This document shows, in pieces, positions 20,518-29,299 of a stretch of 64,000 nt of DNA (the first letter of the stretch is position 1; the number at the start of each line of letters is the position of its first letter). The position numbers and the translations under genes were made by a program. Source of the stretch: Aequorivita marisscotiae (GTDB lineage Bacteria > Bacteroidota > Bacteroidia > Flavobacteriales > Flavobacteriaceae); contig NZ_CP122379.1 of the NCBI RefSeq assembly GCF_029814825.1, positions 2,892,501 through 2,956,500 of the forward strand, written 5' to 3'. The notes below the pieces were generated by a model. It saw nothing but the letters and a program-made list of their open reading frames with translations. It was not told the DNA's origin and did no database searches.

Positions 20518-20632
20518 GCGATGTGTTTCTCTACCCATATGCTGCCCCGATGGGGCAGTTTGTTTTAGGTATTTAGCTGGACATTGCATTTTATTTAGCT
20601 ACCGCACGTTTGTTATGGGTGTGATTCTCTAT
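20517..20632 (+). repeat. isolated half-unit of the 209-bp repeat
   Basis: This stretch (GTTTCTCTACCCATATGCTG, the GCCCCGATGGGGC hairpin, then AGCTGGACATTGCATTTTAT and CGTTTGTTATGGG) matches the first half of each unit in the array at 21408-23382. The second half is missing and is replaced by the toxin-antitoxin cassette. Confidence 0.9.
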
Positions 20633-20694
20633 CCAAATGTTACCAATATTGCAATTAAGAAACATAAGTTTCCATATAATACAACTTTTTGATT

Positions 20695-20702
20695 TATATT
20701 TG
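20695..20702 (+). promoter_or_regulatory. candidate -7 element for the toxin-antitoxin operon
   Basis: TATATTTG matches TAnnTTTG and lies 26 bp upstream of the toxin ATG. I see no TTG at the expected -33 distance, so the assignment rests on one box. Confidence 0.4.
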
Positions 20703-20728
20703 TCTATTAAAATGGATGCATTAAACGA

Positions 20729-21067
20729 ATGAAACCAAAGTTTGAAGTCGTTTTTCTTGAACAAGCGATTGACTTTATGGCTAAAATTGACCCAAAGTCA
20801 AAAAAGAAGGTTTATTATAATATAGACAAAGCCAAGCTGACTAATGATCCTGAACTATTTAAAAAATTAGAAGATAAGATTTGGGAATTTAGAACAAAAT
20901 ATATTGGACTTCAATACAGACTCCTCGCCTTTTGGGACAAAACTGACAAAACTGAAACACTAGTCCTGGCGACCCATGGAATTATAAAGAAAACGGACAA
21001 AGTTCCAAAAGCCGATATAGAAAAAGCGAAAAAGATTATGGCGGAATATTTTACCCAAAAAGAATAG
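20729..21067 (+). CDS. HigB/RelE-family toxin (Gp49-like, DUF891)
   Basis: A 112-residue basic protein. KPKFEVVFLEQAIDFMAKIDPKSKKKVYYNI, KLEDKIWEFRTKYIGLQYRLLAFWD and LVLATHGIIKKTDKVPKADIEKAKKI form the classic RelE-fold pattern of the Gp49-like (DUF891) HigB toxins, which cleave mRNA at the ribosome. The conserved WEFR...YR..A core and the (F/L).KK..K(T/V)P tail are present. The antitoxin gene starts 4 bp after its stop, giving the toxin-first order typical of higBA. The whole cassette sits within a disrupted repeat unit. Confidence 0.92.
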   Translation: MKPKFEVVFLEQAIDFMAKIDPKSKKKVYYNIDKAKLTNDPELFKKLEDKIWEFRTKYIGLQYRLLAFWDKTDKTETLVLATHGIIKKTDKVPKADIEKAKKIMAEYFTQKE

Positions 21068-21071
21068 AAAT

Positions 21072-21404
21072 ATGGAAGCAAAAAAGAAAAAGATGAAAAT
21101 GATGACCCTTGACCAAATGAAGGATAAGGATTTGGGAGAGATTGGAACACCTGTGCGCGATAAATACGAGTTCGACTTAAAAATGGAAGTCTTGGGTGAT
21201 ATGATAAAGTTGGTTCGGAAAGAAAGAAAATTGACACAAGAACAACTCGGAGAGTTAATTGGAGTTCAGAAATCCCAAATTTCAAAATTGGAACGGAATA
21301 CGAAAAATGTGACTATTGAAACCATTTTAAAAGTATTTGGAGCTTTAAAGGCCAACGTAAAATTCAGCGTAGAAATGAACGAATTGGAGTTTACAGTGGC
21401 ATAA
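21072..21404 (+). CDS. HigA-like XRE antitoxin
   Basis: A 110-residue protein with a lysine-rich N-terminus (MEAKKKKMKMMTLDQMKDKDLGEIG) and an XRE helix-turn-helix near 45-95 (VRKERKLTQEQLGELIGVQKSQISKLERNTKNVTIETILKV). It should neutralise the upstream HigB-like toxin and autorepress the operon. It ends a few bases before the 209-bp repeat array begins at 21408. Confidence 0.93.
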   Translation: MEAKKKKMKMMTLDQMKDKDLGEIGTPVRDKYEFDLKMEVLGDMIKLVRKERKLTQEQLGELIGVQKSQISKLERNTKNVTIETILKVFGALKANVKFSVEMNELEFTVA

Positions 21405-21407
21405 GCA

Positions 21408-23382
21408 CTGGGATTGGAAAGGCATATTATGTCCCTACGGGACATTTGTTGCTAGGGGTGGCGTTTCTCTACCTATATGCTGCCCCGCTGGGGCGGTTTG
21501 TTTTCGGTATTCAGCTGGACATTGCATTTTATATATCTACCGGACGTTTGTTATGGGCATGATATTTCTTCACCTATATTCTGCTTTGCTGGGGCAGTTG
21601 TTTTTTGTATTCAATTTGGGATTGGAAAGGCATATTATGTCCCTACGGGACATTTGTTGCTAGGGATGGCGTTTCTCTACCTATATGCTGCCCCGCTGGG
21701 GCGGTTTGTTTTCGGTATTCAGCTGGACATTGCATTTTATATATCTACCGGACGTTTGTTATGGGCATGATATTTCTTCACCTATATTCTGCTTTGCTGG
21801 GGCAGTTGTTTTTTTGGTACTCCATTGGAGATTGGAAAGGCATATTATGTCCCTACGGGACATTTGTTGCTAGGGGTGGCGTTTCTCTACCTATATGCTG
21901 CCCCGCTGGGGCGGTTTGTTTTCGGTATTCAGCTGGACATTGCATTTTATATATCTACCGGACGTTTGTTATGGGCATGATGTTTCTTCACCTATATTCT
22001 GCTTTGCTGGGGCAGTTGTTTTTTTGGTACTCCATTTGGGATTGGAAAGGCATAGTATGTCCCTACGGGACATTTTGTTGCTAGAGGTGGTGTTTCTCTA
22101 CCCATATGCTGCCCCGATGGGGCAGTTTGTTTTAGGTATTTAGCTGGACATTGCATTTTATTTAGCTACCGTACGTTTGTTATGGGCATGATGTTTCTTC
22201 ACCTATATTCTGCTTTGCTGGGGCAGTTGTTTTTTTGGTACTCCATTTGGGATTGGAAAGGCATATTATGTCCCTACGGGACATTTGTTGCTAGGGGTGG
22301 CGTTTCTCTACCTATATGCTGCCCCGCTGGGGCGGTTTGTTTTCGGTATTCAGCTGGACATTGCATTTTATATATCTACCGGACGTTTGTTATGGGCATG
22401 ATATTTCTTCACCTATATTCTGCTTTGCTGGGGCAGTTGTTTTTTGTATTCAATTTGGGATTGGAAAGGCATATTATGTCCCTACGGGACATTTGTTGCT
22501 AGGGGTGGCGTTTCTCTACCTATATGCTGCCCCGCTGGGGCGGTTTGTTTTCGGTATTCAGCTGGACATTGCATTTTATATATCTACCGGACGTTTGTTA
22601 TGGGCATGATATTTCTTCACCTATATTCTGCTTTGCTGGGGCAGTTGTTTTTTGTATTCAATTTGGGATTGGAAAGGCATATTATGTCCCTACGGGACAT
22701 TTTGTTGCTAGGGGTGGCGTTTTTCTACCCATATGCTGCCCCGCTGGGGCAGTTTGTTTTAGGTAATTAGCTGGACATTGCATTTTTTATATATACCGGA
22801 CGTTTGTTATGGGCATGATGTTTCTTCACCTATATTCTGCTTTGCTGGGGCAGTTGTTTTTTGTATTCAATTTGGGATTGGAAAAGCATATTATTGCCTT
22901 ACGGGACATTTTGTTGCTCGAGGTGGTGTTTCTCTACCCATATGCTGCCTCGCTGGGCAGTTTGTTTTAGGTATTTAGCTGGACATTGCATTTTATATAG
23001 CTACCGTACGTTTGTTATGGGCATAATGTTTCTTCACCTATATTCTGCTTTGCTGGGGCAGTTGTTTTTTGTATTCAATTTGGGATTGGAAAAGCATATT
23101 ATTGCCTTACGGGACATTTTGTTGCTCGAGGTGGTGTTTCTCTACCCATATGCTGCCTCGCTGGGCAGTTTGTTTTCGGTATTCAGCTGGACATTGCATT
23201 TTATATAGCTACCGTACGTTTGTTATGGGCATAATGTTTCTTCACCTATATTCTGCTTTGCTGGGGCAGTTGTTTTTTGTATTCAATTTGGGATTGGAAA
23301 AGCATATTATTGCCTTACGGGACATTTTGTTGCTCGAGGTGGTGTTTCTCTACCCATATGCTGCCTCGCTGGGCAGTTTGTT
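21408..23382 (+). repeat. 209-bp tandem repeat array with higher-order structure
   Basis: About nine and a half units follow each other with a period of 208-211 bp, judged from the CC(C)TACGGGA core at 21433, 21641, 21851, 22061, 22272, 22480, 22688, 22897, 23105 and 23313. Each unit contains three short palindromes: GTCCCTACGGGAC, GCCCCGCTGGGGC and a weaker GCTTTGCTGGGGC. Each unit is itself two diverged halves of about 105 bp (CTACCGGACGTTTGTTATGG against CTACGGGACATTTGTTGCTA). The last three units are a distinct subtype (TTGCCTTACGGGACATTTTG). The hairpins resemble REP-like intergenic repeats of Bacteroidota. Open frames of 60-160 residues through it are a by-product of the repeat. Confidence 0.95.
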
Positions 23383-23603
23383 ACACCAAAATGAGTTTTA
23401 AATACGCTAATCTAAACTTTTTGATATATATGATTTTTAGAAGATTATAGGGTAGAGAAAGAGAGAAAAGGAATTGAAAGGCTTATGGATAGAATAGTAT
23501 ATGCAAACAAGGTAAAAGGGGTGGTATTCTTACAACTCCTTTTTTTATTGTGGCTATCTTAAACTTATAAAACTTGTGGAAAGTAATGTTACCTTTGCAA
23601 TCC

Positions 23604-24998
23604 ATGACACACACAGATACCATAGTTGCAATGGCAACACCTGCGGGCGTAGGAGCAATAGCGGTAATACGGCTTTCGGGCCCCGAGGCATTACCTATTG
23701 CCGCCTCACTATTTAAATCGGTTTCAGGCAAGGATATTTCAAAACAAAACACCCATACCGTTCACCTTGGAAATATAATAGACGGGGAACGTGTTATAGA
23801 CCAGGTGCTGGCCACCATTTTTAAAAACCCGAATAGTTATACGGGCGAGGATGTGGTTGAAATATCTTGTCACGGCAGTAATTACATCCAACAGGAAATC
23901 ATTCAATTATGCCTGCGCAAAGGTTGCCGAATGGCACAGGCGGGGGAATTTACGCTTCGCGCATTTCTGCACGGCAAAATGGATTTGAGTCAGGCGGAAG
24001 CTGTGGCAGATTTAATAGCCAGCGATAGTGCTGCCAGCCACCAATTGGCGATACAACAGATGCGTGGGGGCTTTTCTTCAGAAATAAAAAAACTACGCGA
24101 GGAGCTATTGAACTTTGCTTCGCTTATAGAGTTGGAGCTGGATTTTGCGGAAGAAGATGTTGAATTCGCAAATCGGGAGGAGTTTCAGAAACTTATTACG
24201 AGGATAAGTTTGGTATTAAAGCGATTGTTGGATTCGTTTGCAACAGGCAATGTATTAAAGAATGGTATTCCCGTAGCTATTGTCGGCGAGCCCAACGTTG
24301 GAAAATCTACTTTACTAAACGTATTGTTAAACGAAGAGCGTGCCATAGTAAGTGACATTGCAGGTACGACCCGCGATACGATAGAAGACGAAATTACCAT
24401 AGACGGCATAGGTTTTCGATTTATAGATACGGCAGGAATTCGCGATACGGCCGATGTTATTGAAGGTTTGGGCATTAAGAAAACCTTTGAAAAGATTGAG
24501 GCCGCACAAGTAGTTATTTATCTTTTTGATGCGTCGCCCTCCTCTCAAGGGATAGCTTATAAAGATGTTCAATCTGAAATAGAAAAAATCCGAAACAGAT
24601 ACCCGTTAAAAAACTTAATTATTGTAGCCAATAAGGTTGATAAGCTTTCAGAAGAAGAAATTGAAAAGCTACAGGCAGCGATTGGTAGTCTTCATTTATT
24701 ATCGGCCAAAAAAGCTATGGGCGTGAAAGAGCTACAGGATAAATTGCTTGAATTTGTAAATACTGGCGCGCTTCGCAATAACGAAACTATAGTTACCAAC
24801 AGTAGGCATTACGATGCCATGTTAAAAGCATTGGAGGAAATAAACAAGGTACAGGAAGGAATTAACAGCGGTTTAAGCGGCGATTTGTTGGCTATTGACA
24901 TTAGGCAAGCCTTATATTATTTTGGTGAAATTACCGGTGAAATCAGCAATGACGAGCTACTGGGAAATATATTTGCCAATTTCTGCATCGGAAAGTAA
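23604..24998 (+). CDS. mnmE: tRNA modification GTPase MnmE
   Basis: A 464-residue enzyme that, with MnmG, installs the cmnm5 group on U34 of certain tRNAs. It has the N-terminal tetrahydrofolate-binding domain (DTIVAMATPAGVGAIAVIRLSG, YTGEDVVEISCHG), a helical domain, and the inserted G domain with GEPNVGKS (near 228), DIAGTTRD, DTAGIR and NKVD. The C-terminus is FCIGK with the catalytic Cys. I chose the ATG at 23604, since MTHTDTIVAMAT matches the family start; an upstream TTG frame begins at 23574. A TACCTTTG -7-like box ends only 6 bases before the ATG, so the message may be nearly leaderless. The last 18 bases are the left attachment site of the island. Confidence 0.97.
   Translation: MTHTDTIVAMATPAGVGAIAVIRLSGPEALPIAASLFKSVSGKDISKQNTHTVHLGNIIDGERVIDQVLATIFKNPNSYTGEDVVEISCHGSNYIQQEIIQLCLRKGCRMAQAGEFTLRAFLHGKMDLSQAEAVADLIASDSAASHQLAIQQMRGGFSSEIKKLREELLNFASLIELELDFAEEDVEFANREEFQKLITRISLVLKRLLDSFATGNVLKNGIPVAIVGEPNVGKSTLLNVLLNEERAIVSDIAGTTRDTIEDEITIDGIGFRFIDTAGIRDTADVIEGLGIKKTFEKIEAAQVVIYLFDASPSSQGIAYKDVQSEIEKIRNRYPLKNLIIVANKVDKLSEEEIEKLQAAIGSLHLLSAKKAMGVKELQDKLLEFVNTGALRNNETIVTNSRHYDAMLKALEEINKVQEGINSGLSGDLLAIDIRQALYYFGEITGEISNDELLGNIFANFCIGK
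24981..24998 (+). other. attL, left attachment site in the mnmE 3' end
   Basis: TTCTGCATCGGAAAGTAA covers the final FCIGK-stop codons of mnmE. It is repeated with two mismatches as TTTTGCATCGGGAAGTAA at 58972-58989. The integrase gene lies 0.6 kb inside. The repeat keeps the mnmE reading frame intact after integration. Confidence 0.85.
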
Positions 24999-25118
24999 TT
25001 ACATTTCCCTTGCTACCCTAAACCCTTCTTTTTCTTACTCTTAGAGCGTTTTTCTTTCCTTTATTTGTTGCTAATTTTCCTTTTTATTGCTTATATTTGT
25101 TTCTAATTTGTTGCTAAT

Positions 25119-25151
25119 AGCAACAAATCTGTTGCTAACAACAGATTTTTT
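25119..25151 (+). promoter_or_regulatory. overlapping alternative hairpins, possible terminator/antiterminator
   Basis: Two perfect inverted repeats share bases. AGCAACA-AATC-TGTTGCT is at 25119-25136 and AATCTGTTG-CTAA-CAACAGATT at 25126-25147. The second is followed by a run of Ts to 25151, as in an intrinsic terminator, and the first would prevent it. The surrounding region also repeats TTGCTAA three times (near 25067, 25111 and 25132), which might be integrase arm sites. Confidence 0.5.
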
Positions 25152-25240
25152 AGACCGTGGCGAAATGATGTTACATACAGATACATACTGATATTTCCAG
25201 ATACCTCCAGTGACAGAAACAAGCCTAAAAAGATTATACA

Positions 25241-25591
25241 ATGAGCAGCAACATCGAAATACGTAAAATTTGTCAAGATTGCGGAAATTCATTTATCGCC
25301 CGAACTACTGTAACCAAATTCTGTAGTCACAAATGCGCCTCGAGAAATTACAAAAAACGCAAGCGAGATGAGAAAATCCAGCAAGTGGCTCCAGTAAGTG
25401 TTCAACGAATGGAATTCAATCAAGAGCAATTAAAGGACAAGGACTTCTTAAGTATAGATGAAACCTGCAAATTATTAGGTACAAGCCGAATGACGATATA
25501 TCGTCAGATTAAGAGCGGAAACATAAAAGCCGGAAAAATTGGGAGACGTACCATTATCCAGAGAACCGAAATCGATAAACTTTTTCAATAA
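25241..25591 (+). CDS. zinc-finger/HTH excisionase-like protein
   Basis: A 116-residue protein with an N-terminal Cys4 motif (CQDCGNSFIARTTVTKFCSHKC, residues about 11-33), a basic linker, and a C-terminal MerR-like HTH_17 domain (FLSIDETCKLLGTSRMTIYRQIKSGNIKAGKIGRR, about 66-100). This combination precedes tyrosine recombinases in many Bacteroidota elements and probably works as a recombination directionality factor. Its stop codon shares a base with the integrase ATG (TAATG), so the two are translationally coupled. Confidence 0.85.
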   Translation: MSSNIEIRKICQDCGNSFIARTTVTKFCSHKCASRNYKKRKRDEKIQQVAPVSVQRMEFNQEQLKDKDFLSIDETCKLLGTSRMTIYRQIKSGNIKAGKIGRRTIIQRTEIDKLFQ

Positions 25592-26685
25592 TGAAGGTAA
25601 CACTAAGAAAACGCAATCAAGGTGGTAAAACCAGTTTATACTTGGATTATTACCACAAAGGTAAACGCAAAGCCGAATACCTTAAACTCTACCTTGACCC
25701 CGCGGCCAAAACCAAAGAAGCGAAAGAAGTCAACAAGAAGACCTTGCAGTTAGCAGAAACCATTCGGGCCCAGCGACAAATCGAAATCCAAAACGGTGTA
25801 TATGGTTTCAGGGACAACGAAAAACTAAAAGCCAGCTTCACCAATTACATTGAGCTACTGACTGAAAAAAGAAAAGACAGCACCGGCAATTACGGCAATT
25901 GGGACAGTATGCTAAAGCACTTAAAATCCTACATTCCTTGGGATACTACTTTTTCGGAAGTAAACAGAGAGTTTGTCCAAGGCTTTAAAGAGTTCCTGGA
26001 TAAGGAAGTAAAAACGAAAGGCAACCAAAGTCTTTCCCAAAACTCCAAATACTCATATTTCAATAAACTTAGAGCGGCATTGAAACAAGCTGTTAAAGAC
26101 GGCATCATTCCCACCAATCCGGCAGAAGGAATTGATGGTTTTAAGCAAGGCGAACCTCAGCGCGAATTCCTAACCCTTGAAGAACTTCAAGCTGCGGTTA
26201 AAGCGGAATGTGAAATTCCACAAATGAAAACAGCTTTCATATTTTCTTGCTTAACTGGATTACGCTGGTCAGACATAAATAAACTACTTTGGTCAGAAGT
26301 TCAACACTCCAATGAAATGGGTTATTACATACGTTTCAGACAAAAGAAAACTAAAGGAGCAGAAACGCTTCCTATCTCCGCCCAAGCCTTCGGCTTGCTT
26401 GGAGAACGTCAAGATAAGGATGAAAGAGTATTCAAAGGGTTAAAATATTCAGCGTGGCATAATCTAAAATTACAGCAGTGGATGATGAAAGCCGGCATTT
26501 CCAAAACCATTACCTTTCATTGCGCTCGGCATACATACGCTACTTTACAACTTTCGGCAGGTACCGACATTTATACCGTATCAAAACTTCTTGGCCATAG
26601 AGAATTAAGAACCACACAGATTTACGCCAAGGTTATTGATGAAAAGAAGAAAGAAGCAGCTAACAAAATTCAACTTGACTTATAA
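25591..26685 (+). CDS. site-specific tyrosine recombinase (integrase)
   Basis: A 364-residue phage-type integrase. It has an N-terminal arm-binding region (about 1-80), a SAM-like core-binding domain (about 85-190) and a catalytic domain with TGLRWSDINKL (Arg near 225), the HCARHTYATL box (His-x-x-Arg near 309-312), LLGHRELRTTQIYAKV (His, then the nucleophile Tyr near 345). All five usual catalytic positions appear intact. Its position, 0.6 kb inside the att repeat in the mnmE 3' end, makes it the likely enzyme for integration there. The next gene starts on its stop codon (TAATG). Confidence 0.96.
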   Translation: MKVTLRKRNQGGKTSLYLDYYHKGKRKAEYLKLYLDPAAKTKEAKEVNKKTLQLAETIRAQRQIEIQNGVYGFRDNEKLKASFTNYIELLTEKRKDSTGNYGNWDSMLKHLKSYIPWDTTFSEVNREFVQGFKEFLDKEVKTKGNQSLSQNSKYSYFNKLRAALKQAVKDGIIPTNPAEGIDGFKQGEPQREFLTLEELQAAVKAECEIPQMKTAFIFSCLTGLRWSDINKLLWSEVQHSNEMGYYIRFRQKKTKGAETLPISAQAFGLLGERQDKDERVFKGLKYSAWHNLKLQQWMMKAGISKTITFHCARHTYATLQLSAGTDIYTVSKLLGHRELRTTQIYAKVIDEKKKEAANKIQLDL

Positions 26686-27638
26686 TGAGTGGTAATATTT
26701 TTTCATCCCTGGTGTCTATAACGAGAGGAATTCATAGAGACAATAAAACAGAGCACGAGTACACCTTGCTTTTAACTCATATAGATAAAGTGTCTTTGGC
26801 TTCCAATGCTGCTTTTGAAATAAAGTTCAAGCGTCCTTTGAACAGTAAAAAGGAATATTATCAGCAAGTAATCCGTAATGAAACAGAAAAAATAATACAG
26901 TCATTTCTTGAGGAATTTCCTTCTAATGCCATTATGGAAGAAAATAAATTCGCTTACGGTATCTTCGAAAACAAATTCACAAAATACTTACAAGACATCG
27001 CCTATTATATTGAAAACAGACAGATTGATGATGATTTAAGAACCGATGATAATTATATTATCCACTACCTAAAAATTTCCGCGCTCCGATTATATGCCGA
27101 ACTGCAGGAGCAATACGGTCAATATTCAACCAATCCCGCTTACACTATTCCAGAATTAGCCGAAAAATATTTCAATGACCCTGATTTTGGAACTGACAGT
27201 ATTTGTAAAAAGGAAAAGAAAAGTGTTTTAACTGTAGAAAAAGGTAGCTCCAAGACGATTAGAAATACAAAGACCTCCTTTAATTTCACAAAAACAGACA
27301 CTTCCATTTTACTCAAAGTTCTCCAACAATTACAGCTGAAAATTGATTTGCTGAAAATTGAAACAAATGTTGAACAGCTATATCAACTTTTAATATCATC
27401 AGATTACAATCAGTTGGATTATAAAATTTATCTTGAATGTGAAACTACTCAATTCAGCTACATTGTTTCTCAGCTGAATCCTTTTTTCACCAATCTTAAA
27501 CCCGCCTCAATTGAGCGCTCCAACAAGTTCATTACCCTAACTGGTGTACCGTTAAAAGCGAATAATCTCTACAAAAACAAAGTTCATAACACGAAAGAAA
27601 AGGAAGAGATTGATAAAATAATCCAACAACTGCAATAA
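26685..27638 (+). CDS. hypothetical island protein
   Basis: A 317-residue protein I cannot place in a named family. It is soluble and rich in Lys, Glu and Ile, with several predicted helices; the region at about 205-245 (SILLKVLQQLQLKIDLLKIETNVEQLYQLL) looks like a coiled coil. It is coupled to the integrase gene through TAATG, which suggests a role in integration or maintenance. Proteins of this size and position are common after integrases in Bacteroidota elements, but no function can be given. Confidence 0.7.
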   Translation: MSGNIFSSLVSITRGIHRDNKTEHEYTLLLTHIDKVSLASNAAFEIKFKRPLNSKKEYYQQVIRNETEKIIQSFLEEFPSNAIMEENKFAYGIFENKFTKYLQDIAYYIENRQIDDDLRTDDNYIIHYLKISALRLYAELQEQYGQYSTNPAYTIPELAEKYFNDPDFGTDSICKKEKKSVLTVEKGSSKTIRNTKTSFNFTKTDTSILLKVLQQLQLKIDLLKIETNVEQLYQLLISSDYNQLDYKIYLECETTQFSYIVSQLNPFFTNLKPASIERSNKFITLTGVPLKANNLYKNKVHNTKEKEEIDKIIQQLQ

Positions 27639-27796
27639 AAAACAGTAAGAATAGTAAGAAATCTTACTGTTACCTTACCCTTAGCTTACACCCTTACTAA
27701 AATCGTCCTACTCTTTTTAAACCTTTGTCCTGTTCTTGAAACCCAAGAATGACAATTGGCCAATTGTCCATTTATCTATTCCAAAATATAATAGCA

Positions 27797-28096
27797 ATGG
27801 ACGAAATTTTAAAAAGACTCGAAATAATCGAGAAACACGTATTAGACCAGAACATCATTCTGAAGAATGTACTCAACTTCAATGAAGCTTGTAAGTACTT
27901 GGAATTATCCCAATCGCATCTGTATAAACTTACGAGTGCCGGCAGTATTCCTCATTACAAACCCAACGGTAAAAAATTGTATTTCAACCGTGCCGAATTG
28001 GAAGAGTGGTTATTGCGTAACCGCAATACCACACAAGATGAAATCGATAAACAAGCAGCTAATTATCTAATCAAAAAAGGGAGGGTAAAGCTATGA
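27797..28096 (+). CDS. HTH_17 excisionase-type DNA-binding protein
   Basis: A 99-residue protein with a short N-terminal coiled coil (MDEILKRLEIIEKHVLDQN) and a MerR-like winged helix (NFNEACKYLELSQSHLYKLTSAGSIPHYKPNGKKLYFNRAELEEWLL). Such proteins occur in pairs in Bacteroidota elements and regulate excision or replication genes. I chose the ATG at 27797; a start at 27749 would prepend a hydrophobic stretch that homologues lack. It overlaps the next gene by 4 bases. Confidence 0.85.
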   Translation: MDEILKRLEIIEKHVLDQNIILKNVLNFNEACKYLELSQSHLYKLTSAGSIPHYKPNGKKLYFNRAELEEWLLRNRNTTQDEIDKQAANYLIKKGRVKL

Positions 28097-28389
28097 CAGA
28101 GATAATCGATTTGCTCTTGGCACTCTCCCAAGAGATTAAGGACCTAAAAACACGTATCGATATTACCAGGGCAACGAGAGTAGAACGCCTAAAAGATACG
28201 TGGATTGACAATCAAGATGTAATGCAAATGCTACACATAAGTCAGCGAACCCTGCAAACGCTCCGGACGAATGGTACTATTCCCTTTAGCCGGATACGCG
28301 GTAAATTTTATTACAAGGTATCCGACATTGAGAAGCTTTTGCAAGACCATTATTATAACCCAAATTTCAAATGCGATGGAAATAAGTAA
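28093..28389 (+). CDS. second HTH domain protein
   Basis: A 98-residue protein with an N-terminal helical segment and a MerR-like HTH (DTWIDNQDVMQMLHISQRTLQTLRTNGTIPFSRIRGKFYYKVSDIEKLLQ). Its ATG overlaps the upstream HTH gene's stop (ATGA), and the primase-like gene begins inside its 3' end, making a tightly packed operon. It is likely a DNA-binding partner of the preceding protein. Confidence 0.85.
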   Translation: MTEIIDLLLALSQEIKDLKTRIDITRATRVERLKDTWIDNQDVMQMLHISQRTLQTLRTNGTIPFSRIRGKFYYKVSDIEKLLQDHYYNPNFKCDGNK

Positions 28390-29296
28390 AGAAGCAATTC
28401 TAAACAAAACGCATTATGGGTTAAAAGTTTATGCCTACATCCTACGGCAGTATTATCCTGAATCAGTCCTTTCCCTAAAGGGAAGGGACTGCGGGATAAC
28501 CCGAAACCCATTTAATGGAGGAAAGGACACATTACAAATAAACATTGTTGATAATGTTGCCCAACACTATGACACAGAACTAACTGATTTTAAAGGAGAT
28601 ATTTTTGAGTTTGCATCGTATCACTTTAAAACATTAGAAGAACAGGATTTATTGATAAAATTGAATGAAGCACTGCATCTACGTATTGGTCAAAAGAACA
28701 GTTTTTACAATCAAGAAGAATTCCAACCCGCGGTCGAGTTTCCCGAAATCGCAACACAGGCTTCGCCCGTGTTCAGCTATTTTCAAAAACCTGTAACCAA
28801 TATAATCCCAAATCGGCAAGCCTCTTTGGTTGAGGTGTTCCACCTCATCAAAGGAGATGATTTTGCTTCGTGTACAAGTACACTTCGCAAAATTCAAGAC
28901 GTGAAAAAAGCCCGAAAGTATAAGGCGTTTCATTTCGATTATGTAACCTTTTCCGGATTGTTCTCAAAACGAAACGATAAGGACCTTAAAAAGCATTCGG
29001 GACTTTTAACTATTGACTTTGACCACCTCAAAGATATTTCCAATTTAAGGGAAGCTTTGCTCAAAGATGAATACTTTGAAACCGAACTTCTTTTTACATC
29101 ACCTTCCGGTGATGGCCTAAAGTGGGTTATCCCTATTGAATTAACCAAAGTCAAACACCAAGATTTCTTTAAAGCGGCCGCCAACTACATCCAGCATTCA
29201 TACAGCTTGGAAGTGGACGTATCGGGCAAAGACATTTCAAGAGCCTGTTTTTTACCACACGACCCTAATGTTTTTATCAATCCAAAATATTTATAA
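28376..29296 (+). CDS. VirE N-terminal/BT4734-like primase-family protein
   Basis: A 306-residue protein when started at the ATG at 28376, inside the end of the previous gene; the longer frame from 28271 reads through that gene. Its N-terminal 90 residues include RDCGITRNPFNGGKDTLQI, seen in element-borne primases. The C-terminal half has the BT4734/VirE-N pattern: GLLTIDFDHL (an acidic DxD), SPSGDGLKWVIPI, and VDVSGKDISRACFLPHDP. These resemble the catalytic motifs of archaeo-eukaryotic-type primases. With the DUF3987 gene that follows at 4 bp, it probably supports replication of the excised element. Confidence 0.82.
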   Translation: MEISKEAILNKTHYGLKVYAYILRQYYPESVLSLKGRDCGITRNPFNGGKDTLQINIVDNVAQHYDTELTDFKGDIFEFASYHFKTLEEQDLLIKLNEALHLRIGQKNSFYNQEEFQPAVEFPEIATQASPVFSYFQKPVTNIIPNRQASLVEVFHLIKGDDFASCTSTLRKIQDVKKARKYKAFHFDYVTFSGLFSKRNDKDLKKHSGLLTIDFDHLKDISNLREALLKDEYFETELLFTSPSGDGLKWVIPIELTKVKHQDFFKAAANYIQHSYSLEVDVSGKDISRACFLPHDPNVFINPKYL

Positions 29297-29299
29297 GTT

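Noticed and set aside
21408..23382. CRISPR array
   Set aside because: Repeats are about 209 bp, contiguous and without unique spacers; no cas gene is present.
21477..23401. Ten overlapping frames of 60-160 residues in the repeat array
   Set aside because: All are copies of the same translated repeat without start context; the unit is a multiple-hairpin intergenic repeat, not a gene.
28271..28375. Upstream extension of the primase-like gene
   Set aside because: It reads through the preceding HTH gene in another frame; the ATG at 28376 gives the conserved start.
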